64,000 nucleotides of DNA from Leptolyngbyaceae cyanobacterium JSC-12. Lineage in GTDB: Bacteria; Cyanobacteriota; Cyanobacteriia; Leptolyngbyales; Leptolyngbyaceae. Location: positions 4,103,912-4,167,911 of the forward strand of contig CM001633.1 of NCBI GenBank assembly GCA_000309945.1, given 5' to 3'. The translations under genes were made by a program, and so were the position numbers. The notes beneath the pieces are model-generated. The model saw only the letters and a list, made by a program, of their open reading frames with translations, ran no database searches and was not told the origin of the DNA. This document shows, in pieces, positions 44,517 through 53,011 of the stretch; position 1 is the first letter of the stretch; every line of letters begins with the position of its first letter.

Positions 44517-45854
44517 ATGGACTGGCAAGCGATTATCGCAGCAGGGATTTTTATCGGGGTGATTTTTCTGGTTATGACTGAGTGGTTGCATCTGATGATT
44601 GCAGCCATGCTGGGAGGGTTGCTGCTGATATTTTTGAATATTCTTACTTTGGATGAAGCGATCGCATATATTGCCAAAGGCCATGCCACCCTTGGTTTGT
44701 TCTTTGGTGTGATGGTGATGGTGCGTGCTTTTGAACCCACCAAAATATTTGAATATCTGGCAACCCAAATGGTATTACTGGCAAAAGGAAAAGGTAATCG
44801 GTTGCTGTTGGGAATTGTAGCAATTACCACACCGATTTGCGCCGTCTTGCCGAATGCCACCACAGTCATGCTGCTAGCTCCACTGATCCCACCCCTAGCA
44901 GAAGAGATTCAAGTAGACTTTGTGCCATTGCTAATTTTGATGGTGTTTGTCGCCAATAGTGCTGGGCTTTTGACCATTGTGGGTGATCCAGCCACATTCA
45001 TCGTGGGTAATTCCATCAACATGAGCTTTGTGGAGTATTTGCAAAAACTGAGTCTGGGAGGCGCGATCGCGGTTCTTACTGTAATCGCCACATTGCCGCT
45101 TCTGTTTAAGAAAGTATGGCGGAAAGAGTTAACCAGTTTAGATAATCTGCCATTGCCAGAAATCAACCATCCCCGGATGTTGACACTTGGAGCAGGGATT
45201 GTCGCTCTGGTACTGCTCTTCTTTGTGATTGGCGATAACTTGCCGATTCCGGTTTCTCCGGCAACCGTTGCCTTACTAGGTGCAGCACTGTGTTTGATGC
45301 TAGCGCATCACAGCAAAATTGATACAGTAAACAACATTTTGCGCGATGTGGACTGGAGTACGCTGATTTTCTTTATGAGCATTTTCGTGTTGATCGGCGG
45401 CTTGCAAAAAACAGGTATCGTCAGTGGCGCATCGAACATACTGGCAGTAATTTTGGGGAAAAACGTGGCATTCGGGGCAATTGCGCTGCTATTTTTCATA
45501 GGGTTACTTTCCAGTGTTGTTCCCAACATCCCCCTTGTTGTGGCAATGGTGCCTTTACTCAAGGAATACATTGTGAATGCCGGATTTGTAGGTAAAGAGA
45601 TTCTCGATCCTGGCTTCACAGGGCAACTTCCAGTGGATGTCTTGCCGCTGTTCTATGCCATGATGTTTGGAGCAACGCTAGGTGGTAATGGCACGCTTGT
45701 TGGCGCATCCTCTAACATTGTTGCTGCTGGAATTGCCGAGCAACATGGTAAGCGTATTTCCTTCCACACCTTCTTGCATTACGGTATCCCTATCATGCTA
45801 TTGCAATTAGCAACTGCCACTATCTATGTCAGTGTGGCCTTTCTAAGGGGCTAG
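44517..45854 (+). CDS. ArsB/NhaD-type ion transporter
   Basis: 445 residues, about 11-12 membrane helices, of the ion transporter superfamily (ArsB, NhaD, SLC13, mammalian P protein). Family motifs: AVLPNATTVMLLAPLIPPLAEE and its inverted-repeat counterpart SSVVPNIPLVVAMVPLL, and GATLGGNGTLVGASSNIVAAG. These place it nearer to the P-protein/NhaD branch than to true arsenite pumps; sodium/proton or anion transport are both possible. It lies 100 bp after the ABC ATPase on the same strand and may be part of the same anion-uptake group. AGGAG precedes the ATG. Confidence 0.85.
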   Translation: MDWQAIIAAGIFIGVIFLVMTEWLHLMIAAMLGGLLLIFLNILTLDEAIAYIAKGHATLGLFFGVMVMVRAFEPTKIFEYLATQMVLLAKGKGNRLLLGIVAITTPICAVLPNATTVMLLAPLIPPLAEEIQVDFVPLLILMVFVANSAGLLTIVGDPATFIVGNSINMSFVEYLQKLSLGGAIAVLTVIATLPLLFKKVWRKELTSLDNLPLPEINHPRMLTLGAGIVALVLLFFVIGDNLPIPVSPATVALLGAALCLMLAHHSKIDTVNNILRDVDWSTLIFFMSIFVLIGGLQKTGIVSGASNILAVILGKNVAFGAIALLFFIGLLSSVVPNIPLVVAMVPLLKEYIVNAGFVGKEILDPGFTGQLPVDVLPLFYAMMFGATLGGNGTLVGASSNIVAAGIAEQHGKRISFHTFLHYGIPIMLLQLATATIYVSVAFLRG

Positions 45855-45877
45855 GAGACGTTAGCAATCGATTAGTT

Positions 45878-46579
45878 TTAAGCTGTGGATTTTTGAGAAT
45901 TGAACGGTAGTGGGATCAGGCGTTCCAGTTCCAGGTTAGAAGCAGCTTTTGCTAGAGCATGCAGGTTAGTGCGATCGCTCAGGTAGGGTAACACCCCAAA
46001 CACCCGAACCCCAGTGAGAGACTGAATCATCGCAGCAGGTGCCCAATCTTCAACGGCTTGCTCTGAACAAGGTTGCACACAGTTCAAAACAATCCCTTTG
46101 AGATGAACGCGGAATTGACGAGCCAGTGCGACATTTGCCACGGTCTGCCCGATCGCCCCCAACTTCACTGGAACTACCAAAACCGTTGGTAATTGCCAAT
46201 CCCAGGCTAAGTCAGCCACTGTGGTTTCATAAGTCACTGGAGAACCCAGTCCACCCAGCCCCTCCACCAGCACAAAATCACTTGTTTGTCTCAATTGCTC
46301 AAAGGCCTGCCATGCTTTATCTAGCTCAATGGTACGCCCCTCTTTGGCTGCGGCTAAGGGTGGGGCAAGTGGAGCCTGGAAGCGGAGCGGAGTCACTTCT
46401 GCTACATCAAAACCAAACAACTGACTATATAATTCACAATCTCCCACCCCAGATTGCAAGGGTTTTAGCAGCTTCAAGCGGAGCGGAGCACAATATCGCT
46501 GCCAATACGCTATCAGTGCCGAAGTTAATACGGTTTTCCCCGCATCTGTGTCAGTTCCAGTAATCAGCAATGCGTTCAA
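45878..46579 (-). CDS. bioD: Dethiobiotin synthetase
   Basis: 233 residues from a TTG start. It closes the ureido ring of biotin, using ATP and CO2. The P-loop is LLITGTDTDAGKTVLTSALIAYW, followed by LKPLQSGVGD and the VEGLGGLGSPVTYETTVADLA segment. The TTG overlaps the kinase stop as TTGA, so translation is coupled to the upstream kinase gene. No other biotin gene lies in the window. Confidence 0.92.
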   Translation of the reverse strand: MNALLITGTDTDAGKTVLTSALIAYWQRYCAPLRLKLLKPLQSGVGDCELYSQLFGFDVAEVTPLRFQAPLAPPLAAAKEGRTIELDKAWQAFEQLRQTSDFVLVEGLGGLGSPVTYETTVADLAWDWQLPTVLVVPVKLGAIGQTVANVALARQFRVHLKGIVLNCVQPCSEQAVEDWAPAAMIQSLTGVRVFGVLPYLSDRTNLHALAKAASNLELERLIPLPFNSQKSTA

Positions 46580-48528
46580 CGAGCGCTCCTTTCTCGATCA
46601 ACACGACCCAGTTCCAGAGTGTAATCTGTACCCTTCGCCCCGAGAATATCAATTCGATAATCACCCGGTCGATAGCCACTATCGTAAGATACAACGGCTT
46701 GCCAGTAGCTGGCTCCACTTGCACTCACGACTTGACCAGACGGATCGAAAACTCGCAGCGTTGCCCCACCCCACACCTGAGCCGACAACACATCTCCCTC
46801 GTTCGCAGGCACAACATAACGGTTTATCACGTTTTGCCGAATGCGATCGCTAAATGATTGAGTAGTATCTCCGGGTGGAAAATTCACCGGAATTTCGTTG
46901 ATTCGGGGAGGAGTCGGTGGTGGGCTGGGAGGCGGACTGGGAGAGGGAGAGGGGCGAGATGGGCTAAGACTGATTGTGATACGATACCTGCCACTCTCTA
47001 ACCCTCGAACAGGCTTTAGTTCGATGAAATAGTCGCCATTGTAGGGCAATGTCCCCTGCCAGAAAGAAACTCGTCTGGCGTTATCGTCCACCGGACGATT
47101 GTCCGGGGCATAAATTGTCATCAAAGTGCCTTCTCCGCTGATAGCAGCTTGCAAGATTTCTCCCTGTCCAGCGTTGACAATGTAAGTCATGGTCTCGTTA
47201 GACCGCAACACGCCACTCTGAGTCACTGAGTCATTGGGGCTAAGATTCAAGCGTTTGGAATAATTGACGGGATCGGGAGGGGTGGTTGGAGTCACCGTAG
47301 GAGTGGGAGTTGCCGTGGAAGTCGGAGTGGGTGAAGGAGAGGGGGATACAGTTGGGGTAGCAATTGGGAGAGGGTCGGGTTGTTGGTTACTCAAAATTGT
47401 TCGCATAATTAACCAGGAACCCAAACCCGTTAGAATTACCAGCCCAATTCCGGCTGCAATAATTGCCAGCGGGTCATCCCAGATAGAACTGCGAGGATCT
47501 TCAATAGTCGGAACCGGTCGGCTGGGCGGGGGAGGAGTGGATTGAGCTGGTGCAGCGGGAGAGCGTCCCACTGCTAGTGTATGCATCTGGGAGAATTGGG
47601 TTGGGGTGGGTTGTTGCGGTTGGCTAGCCTGAACAGGCGGTGGTGCTATCGGTTGAGGGGGGCTGGCTGGCTGGTGGGGAACAGGAGCCGTTGCTGCATC
47701 AAGTGCCTGGACGACTTCACTAACTGATTGGTAGCGATCGCCCGGACGATAGCTCAACATCTTATTCAAGACCTGAGCGAACCTTGGATTCACCGTTACC
47801 CATCGCTGCCAATACCAGGTCATCATGGCATCATCAAACAACTCCTGTGGCTCTCGCCCCGTTAGCAATACGACCGCCGTGACTGCCAAAGAATACAAAT
47901 CACTACTGGGGTAAGCTTTCCCCGTTTGCATCTGTTCGCTGGGTGCATACCCTGGTTTGCCCACTGCTGTTGGCTGAGCAATCCCCGTGGTCATAGTTTG
48001 AAACCGGGTTGCCAGTTCCTTCACCACACCAAAATCGATGAGCACGGGTTTACTATCTTGTTGGCGCAAAATGATGTTGTCCGGTGCAATATCCCGATGC
48101 ACAATTCCTTTGCTGTGAATATGCGCTAACACTGGCAACAACTGTCGCATTAGTTGCATAACTTCCATTTCGGAAAATGCAATTCCCTGTGCCTTGCGTT
48201 GCTCCAGCAGTTGGCGATAGGTTTGTCCCTCTACATAATCCTGCACCAGGAACAGCCGCTGATCTTGCTCAAACGTAGCCCGGAACTGAGGAATTTGGGG
48301 GTGCTGAATCTGATAAAGAATTTGAGCCTCGCGCTGAAATAGTTCCTTTGACTTATCCAGTGCGTATTCTCCTCCCTGAGCAGGAGTCAGCTCCTTTAAA
48401 GCACATCGCTCACTAAACCGTCCCTGATCCTCTCCCAGGTAGGTACGACCAAAACCACCCTGACCTAAAACACCCAGAATTCGATAGCGATTTTGCAGAA
48501 TACTTCCTACTGGCAGCGGCGGGCGCAT
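46576..48528 (-). CDS. Membrane Ser/Thr protein kinase with two extracytoplasmic PPC-like domains
   Basis: 650 residues. The Hanks-type kinase domain (about 13-275) has the Gly loop LGQGGFGRTYLGED, Lys45, the catalytic HRDIAPDN (Asp146), DFG (Asp165) and GYAPSEQ; all residues for activity are present. A Pro/Gln linker leads to one membrane helix (about 350-375: LAIIAAGIGLVILTGLGSWLIM), followed by a Pro/Thr/Ser stalk. Two repeats of a bacterial pre-peptidase C-terminal-like beta domain then lie outside (YIVNAGQGEILQAAISGEGTLMTIYAPDN; YVVPANEGDVLSAQVWGGATLRVFDPSG). The architecture suggests a sensor of an extracellular signal. It overlaps bioD by four bases. Substrates are unknown. Confidence 0.9.
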   Translation of the reverse strand: MRPPLPVGSILQNRYRILGVLGQGGFGRTYLGEDQGRFSERCALKELTPAQGGEYALDKSKELFQREAQILYQIQHPQIPQFRATFEQDQRLFLVQDYVEGQTYRQLLEQRKAQGIAFSEMEVMQLMRQLLPVLAHIHSKGIVHRDIAPDNIILRQQDSKPVLIDFGVVKELATRFQTMTTGIAQPTAVGKPGYAPSEQMQTGKAYPSSDLYSLAVTAVVLLTGREPQELFDDAMMTWYWQRWVTVNPRFAQVLNKMLSYRPGDRYQSVSEVVQALDAATAPVPHQPASPPQPIAPPPVQASQPQQPTPTQFSQMHTLAVGRSPAAPAQSTPPPPSRPVPTIEDPRSSIWDDPLAIIAAGIGLVILTGLGSWLIMRTILSNQQPDPLPIATPTVSPSPSPTPTSTATPTPTVTPTTPPDPVNYSKRLNLSPNDSVTQSGVLRSNETMTYIVNAGQGEILQAAISGEGTLMTIYAPDNRPVDDNARRVSFWQGTLPYNGDYFIELKPVRGLESGRYRITISLSPSRPSPSPSPPPSPPPTPPRINEIPVNFPPGDTTQSFSDRIRQNVINRYVVPANEGDVLSAQVWGGATLRVFDPSGQVVSASGASYWQAVVSYDSGYRPGDYRIDILGAKGTDYTLELGRVDRERSAR

Positions 48529-48601
48529 AGTTGTTTGTTGGTTACTCCTGATTTCTTTCCAATCCTACAAAGTTCGAGGTGCTCTGGCGTAGTAACGCTA
48601 C

Positions 48602-49063
48602 TTAATTCCCCGATAGCTTCGCCTTAACGAATTCCTGCACTTTTTTGCCATCGGCTTTTCCTTTGAGTTGCTGCATGGCTGGGCCCATAACTTTGCCTAT
48701 ATCTCTGGCGGAAATCGCACCTACCTGCGCGATGATTTCATTAATCACTTGACTGACTTCTTCATCCGATAGCTGCTTCGGTAGATACTCTTCCAAAATG
48801 GCTAATTCCTGAGCTTCCTGCTGAGCCAGATCAGCGCGGTTTGCTTGCTCGTATTGGGCGATCGCATCCCGGCGCTGCTTCGCTAGCTGTACTAAAACCT
48901 CTATTTCATCAGCTTCTGTGAGGATATCTTGTCCAGTAGGGCGCAGGCTCACTTCTTTTTCCAAAATGGCTTTTTTAATACTACGAACTGTCTCTAATCG
49001 GACTTTATCCTGGGCTTTCATAGCAGTTTTGATATCTTCCGTAATGCGATCTTTTAAGTTCAT
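48602..49063 (-). CDS. GatB/YqeY domain protein
   Basis: 153 residues starting MNLKDRITEDIKTAMKAQDKVRLETVRSIKKAILEKEV; the frame extends 28 codons further upstream without family similarity. YqeY proteins resemble the tRNA-binding tail of GatB, the amidotransferase that makes Gln-tRNA, but their function is not established. The C-terminal DIGKVMGPAMQQLKGKADGKKVQEFVK is typical. It is transcribed away from prs. Confidence 0.93.
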   Translation of the reverse strand: MNLKDRITEDIKTAMKAQDKVRLETVRSIKKAILEKEVSLRPTGQDILTEADEIEVLVQLAKQRRDAIAQYEQANRADLAQQEAQELAILEEYLPKQLSDEEVSQVINEIIAQVGAISARDIGKVMGPAMQQLKGKADGKKVQEFVKAKLSGN

Positions 49064-49456
49064 GGCAATAGGCATCCTTTTTCCGTAACTGGCAAGGCAT
49101 ATTAACAGACAACAACCTTTTATGAAGATTAGGTAATCTAACCGCATTTTTACTGGATCGCAGAAAGATCTAAGCTTATTCTGCTGATGGTTGCGTGTTA
49201 ACTATCCTGACATCAGGATAAAATTGGTAAGTCTGGATCAGCATAATGATCACTCTACTTTCAGTCAGAATGATTACATAAAGAGTCATTTCTCCTTTGT
49301 AAAATCTTTCACGGTAGCATTTTCTTTAACCCCTTTATATTTGGACTGAGTTACTTAACACATTGTTGGAAAAGCATGGTTTTTTCTCAGGGAAATCCTG
49401 GGAGTCGTTTCCAAAACTGAATGGTAATATTGCCGTGATTGCGCTAGAGGTCTATT
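49064..49456. promoter_or_regulatory. Divergent yqeY/prs promoter region
   Basis: About 390 AT-rich bases carrying the promoters of yqeY (minus) and prs (plus). It contains an 18-base inverted repeat, TATCCTGA-CA-TCAGGATA (49203-49220), with perfect 8-bp arms and almost no loop, which looks more like an operator than a terminator. I could not assign promoter boxes or a regulator. Confidence 0.45.
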
Positions 49457-50449
49457 GTGATCCGCACTGCATCCCTCTCTCCCCAACTTACGCTTCCCTC
49501 TCTCAACGAGAATAATCGACTTCGATTACTTTCTGGTTCTGCCAACCTGGAGCTTTCCCAAGAGGTCGCTCGTTATCTGGGCGTTGACTTAGGACCGATG
49601 GTTCGTAAGCGCTTCGCCGATGGTGAATTGTATATTCAGATTCAAGAATCGATTCGCGGTTGTGATGTTTACTTGTTGCAGCCTACGTGTCGCCCAGTAA
49701 ACGACCACCTGATGGAACTCCTTACAATGATTGATGCCTGCCGCCGGGCATCAGCGAGACAGATCACAGCAGTCATTCCTTATTATGGATACGCCAGAGC
49801 TGATCGCAAAACGGCAGGACGTGAATCAATTACAGCCAAACTGGTCGCCAATCTGATTACGCAAGCCGGGGCCAGTCGAATCCTGGCAATGGATCTGCAC
49901 TCTGCCCAGATTCAGGGATATTTCGACATCCCAATGGATCATGTTTATGGGTCTCCAGTGGTTTTGGATTATCTCTCTAGCAAGCAGTTGCCAGATTTAG
50001 TCGTGGTATCGCCAGATGTTGGCGGTGTGGCACGGGCACGGGCTTTTGCTAAAAAGCTCAACGATGCGCCCCTAGCAATTATTGACAAACGCCGTCAAGC
50101 ACACAATGTGGCTGAAGTGTTGAATGTGATTGGGGATGTTCGCGGTAAAACAGCAGTTTTAGTTGATGACATGATCGATACGGCTGGCACAATTACAGAA
50201 GGGGCACGGTTGCTGAAGCAAGAAGGGGCGCGTCAGGTTTATGCCTGTGTTACTCACCCAGTTTTCTCGCCTCCTGCGATTGAGCGGCTTTCTAGTGGGA
50301 TTTTTGAAGAAGTCATTGTGACTAACACGATCCCGGTGTCAGAGGATCATCGGTTCCCTCAACTAACTGTTCTATCAGTGGCAAATCTTCTTGGAGAGGC
50401 CATTTGGCGGATTCATGAAGATAGCTCTGTGAGCAGTATGTTTCGCTAG
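49457..50449 (+). CDS. prs: Ribose-phosphate pyrophosphokinase
   Basis: 330 residues from a GTG. It makes PRPP from ribose-5-phosphate and ATP for purine, pyrimidine, histidine and tryptophan synthesis. Family motifs: RLLSGSANLELSQEVARYLGV, KRFADGELYIQIQESIRGCDVYLLQP, the ATP/ribose site YYGYARADRKTAGRESI, and the PRPP loop VLVDDMIDTAGTITEGA. Length matches class I enzymes with a short N-terminal extension. A HIP1-based terminator follows. Confidence 0.97.
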   Translation: MIRTASLSPQLTLPSLNENNRLRLLSGSANLELSQEVARYLGVDLGPMVRKRFADGELYIQIQESIRGCDVYLLQPTCRPVNDHLMELLTMIDACRRASARQITAVIPYYGYARADRKTAGRESITAKLVANLITQAGASRILAMDLHSAQIQGYFDIPMDHVYGSPVVLDYLSSKQLPDLVVVSPDVGGVARARAFAKKLNDAPLAIIDKRRQAHNVAEVLNVIGDVRGKTAVLVDDMIDTAGTITEGARLLKQEGARQVYACVTHPVFSPPAIERLSSGIFEEVIVTNTIPVSEDHRFPQLTVLSVANLLGEAIWRIHEDSSVSSMFR

Positions 50450-50497
50450 ATAAGCTTCAAGCATTCTTCTGGTACCAGCCAGAGTTCTCTCGATCTG

Positions 50498-50536
50498 AAG
50501 CGATCGCATTTTACCCATTGAGCTGCGATCGCTTTG
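50498..50536 (+). terminator. prs terminator built on two HIP1 sites
   Basis: AAGCGATCGCA (50498-50508) and TGCGATCGCTT (50524-50534) are perfect 11-bp arms; a short TTT follows. It lies 50 bp after the prs stop. The T-run is weak, but orientation and position fit. Confidence 0.65.
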
Positions 50537-50545
50537 TTGTTTCCA

Positions 50546-50689
50546 TCAAAAGTTGTTTCCATCAAGAAATACCACCTCTTGCAACTGATAAAACTGGGGG
50601 TCTACGAAATCGCAGCGATAAAGCTGAATGATTTCGTGTTTGGGTTGGTTCAGATGCGTGCAGCGATTTTCAATGCTTATTAGTTTGAG
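50546..50689 (-). pseudogene. Remnant of a NUDIX hydrolase C-terminus
   Basis: Minus-strand codons read LKLISIENRCTHLNQPKHE, then IIQLYRCDFVDPQFYQLQEV and VFLDGNNF before a stop. This matches the part after the Nudix box in the family whose members read G.LENIFTYEG.PGHEIVFVYEAEFVD..FYE. The Nudix box itself and the N-terminus are absent, and no start codon fits, so it is a fragment. Its beginning overlaps the end of the TPR gene in another frame. A 16-base tandem duplication (GTTTCCATCAA units, 50535-50566) sits at its 3' end. Confidence 0.6.
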
Positions 50690-51498
50690 GGCTGAATTAA
50701 GGCTCGAAATTGTGGATGGCTATGCAAGCGACTAAAATCAGAATCCACTCTGGCAAGGGCAGTGTATAGGGTTGGATTCAGCTTAATTGCTCGATGCAGA
50801 TAGCAAAGTGCCTGTTTGATATTACCTTGCAACGCGTAGCAGCGAGCTTTGTTGTACCAAGCATCGGAGTGATTAGGCTTGATGCGTAAGGAGTGGTCAA
50901 AACTAGCGATCGCATCTTCATAAGAACCTAGTTTTTTCAGCACGGTACCACGGTAACTCCAGGCATAGTAGCAATCAGGCTTAATGCTCAGTGCCTTCTC
51001 AAGACTGGCAAGAGCCGCATACAAATACCCAAGGTTAGTTAGTGTTTTACTGCGGTGATACCAGGCTTTGTAATCATCCGGAGTAAGTTCAATGGTTCGG
51101 TTAAAGCTGGTCAACGCCTCTTCAAAACGTTGCAGATGAATAAGCGCATTTCCCCGATTGTACCAGGCTTTTGGATCTTTCGGAGCGAGCTTCACCGTCT
51201 TATCCAAACACGTTAGCGCTTCGTCATAGTCTGAAAGCTTAGCAAAGACGATCCCTTTACCATGCCAGGCTAAAGCAAATTCAGAATTGACTTTGAGGGC
51301 TTGCTCAAAGTTTGCCAGTGCTTCACGAAGCTGTCCTAATTGCTCTAATGCATAGCCGCGATAGGTCCAGACTTCGTAAAGATCGGGTTGATTCGCGAGT
51401 AGTTGGTCATACTGAGCGATTGCCCCTTCATAAACGCCTTGTCCATAAAGTGAACTGCTGTGGCTATACCAGCTTGCTGAGTCAAGTTGTTGCACCAT
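50680..51498 (-). CDS. TPR repeat protein (7 repeats)
   Basis: 272 residues from the ATG; a GTG two codons upstream is also possible. It has no signal peptide, so it is cytoplasmic. About seven 34-residue tetratricopeptide repeats fill the protein, each starting with W (WYNRGNALIHLQRFEEALTSFNRTIELTP as an example). It ends in the capping motif DSDFSRLHSHPQFRALIQ seen at the end of many TPR proteins. TPRs bind partner proteins; no enzyme domain is present. The 3' end overlaps a NUDIX remnant. It sits 110 bp after a second TPR gene on the same strand. Confidence 0.87.
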   Translation of the reverse strand: MVQQLDSASWYSHSSSLYGQGVYEGAIAQYDQLLANQPDLYEVWTYRGYALEQLGQLREALANFEQALKVNSEFALAWHGKGIVFAKLSDYDEALTCLDKTVKLAPKDPKAWYNRGNALIHLQRFEEALTSFNRTIELTPDDYKAWYHRSKTLTNLGYLYAALASLEKALSIKPDCYYAWSYRGTVLKKLGSYEDAIASFDHSLRIKPNHSDAWYNKARCYALQGNIKQALCYLHRAIKLNPTLYTALARVDSDFSRLHSHPQFRALIQPSN

Positions 51499-51607
51499 AC
51501 GCACCCATCACTGCGGGAGTGTCTTCTCTTTAGAGTTGTCGCAAATCCGGGAAAACTATCTAAAGATTCGATAAAGGAAAATAGAAGAATCCAGCAGCTT
51601 TACTAGG

Positions 51608-53011
51608 TCAAGAATTATACGGTTCTGCCAGGATGTCAGTAGTAATATCACTGGAATCTGGTAAAAGCTCTAATTCGTTTTGAGGATCATCCTCTCGGTC
51701 TGCAGAAAGTTCAGGCTGGCTCGTATAATTCAGTGCCAGGTTGCGACGACTAACCGCTTCTGGGAAATTCGGATTAATTTGTAGTGCTTGGTCATAACTG
51801 GTAATTGCAGCGTCATAGTCACCTAAGTGACCCAGAGCTACTCCGCGACTATACCAGGCAGGGTAGAAATCTGGGTTGATGGCAACAGCGTGATCATAAC
51901 TTGCAACAGCGGCTTCATTGTGCCCTAAGTGCCCTAATGCAATACCTCGCCCATACCAGGCTTCATATAGATCGGGCTGATGCTGGACGGCTTTATCGTA
52001 ACTGATGATAGCCTCAGCATACATCCCCAATTTGCGAAAAGCCGTACCACGACTGCTCCAGGCTTTGGCAAATTTAGGATCGAGCCGAATTGCCTGGTCA
52101 TAGCTGGCGATCGCCTCTTCATACCGACTTGCCTTATATAACGTGCTACCCCAGTTGTACCAAGCTTCGCGCAAATTCGGTTTAATCTCTAGAGCACGTC
52201 GATAGCTTTCAATAGCCTCATCATATCGCCCCAAGGCGTCTAGCGCATTGCCTCGGTTGTACCAGGCTCCGTAAAACTTGGGTACGATTTTGAGGGCGCG
52301 ATTGTAACTAGCAACGGCTTCTTCGTGCCGACCTAACTTATGCAAAATGTTGCCCAAGTTGTACCAGGCTCCATGCCAATCAGGTTTGATTGAGAGAACT
52401 CGCTCGTAACTCTCTAAGGCTTCTGAGTAGCGTTTTTGCCTGTGCAGAATATTCGCACGATTATACCAGGCATTAGAGTAGTGAGGACGGAATTCAATCG
52501 CTTTATCATAACTGGCGATCGCGTCATCGTATCGTTCCAGTTTGCTCAAAGTGATGCCCCGGTTATACCAGGACTTGGAATAGTCTGGCTCAATTTCCAG
52601 AGATTTATCATAGCTTTCTAGAGCAGCCTCATAACATCCCAGCTTATCCAGCGCATTGCCCCGATTAAACCAGGCTTGGTGAAAGGTGGGGCGCAGTTTG
52701 ATTGCTTTGTCATAACTGGCGATCGCCGAATCGTAGCTGCCCAGATTAAATAACGCAATTCCTCGGCTGTTTAATGCCTCTGGATAATCTGCCCGTAAAT
52801 CAATCGCCTGGTTGAAACTTTGAACGGCTTCTTCATAACGTTGCAATTCGCACAGTGCCATGCCTTTGAAATACCAGGGTTCATGCCAAGTGGGGGAAGA
52901 CTGAAGCGCTCGCTCAAAGCTCATAATGGCATCCTCATAAGCACACCCATGGCTAAGCTGTATTCCCTGATGGAGATAAAATTCTGCTTCTGAATCCGGC
53001 TTACGGGACAT
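51608..53011 (-). CDS. TPR repeat protein (12 repeats)
   Basis: 467 residues, almost entirely twelve consecutive 34-residue TPRs with strong consensus (WYNRG..L..L.RYDEAI.SYD.AL.I.P.....A), followed by a partial repeat and an acidic tail (QPELSADREDDPQNELELLPDSSD). Twelve TPRs form about one and a half turns of a superhelix suited to hold a peptide or protein. No signal peptide or membrane segment is present. The gene lies upstream of the shorter TPR gene and probably shares its transcript. The function is unknown. Confidence 0.9.
   Translation of the reverse strand: MSRKPDSEAEFYLHQGIQLSHGCAYEDAIMSFERALQSSPTWHEPWYFKGMALCELQRYEEAVQSFNQAIDLRADYPEALNSRGIALFNLGSYDSAIASYDKAIKLRPTFHQAWFNRGNALDKLGCYEAALESYDKSLEIEPDYSKSWYNRGITLSKLERYDDAIASYDKAIEFRPHYSNAWYNRANILHRQKRYSEALESYERVLSIKPDWHGAWYNLGNILHKLGRHEEAVASYNRALKIVPKFYGAWYNRGNALDALGRYDEAIESYRRALEIKPNLREAWYNWGSTLYKASRYEEAIASYDQAIRLDPKFAKAWSSRGTAFRKLGMYAEAIISYDKAVQHQPDLYEAWYGRGIALGHLGHNEAAVASYDHAVAINPDFYPAWYSRGVALGHLGDYDAAITSYDQALQINPNFPEAVSRRNLALNYTSQPELSADREDDPQNELELLPDSSDITTDILAEPYNS

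Noticed and set aside
51608-53011. Regularly spaced repeats that might be read as a CRISPR array
   Set aside because: The 102-bp period equals 34 codons and encodes TPRs in an open frame; there are no identical repeats with unique spacers.
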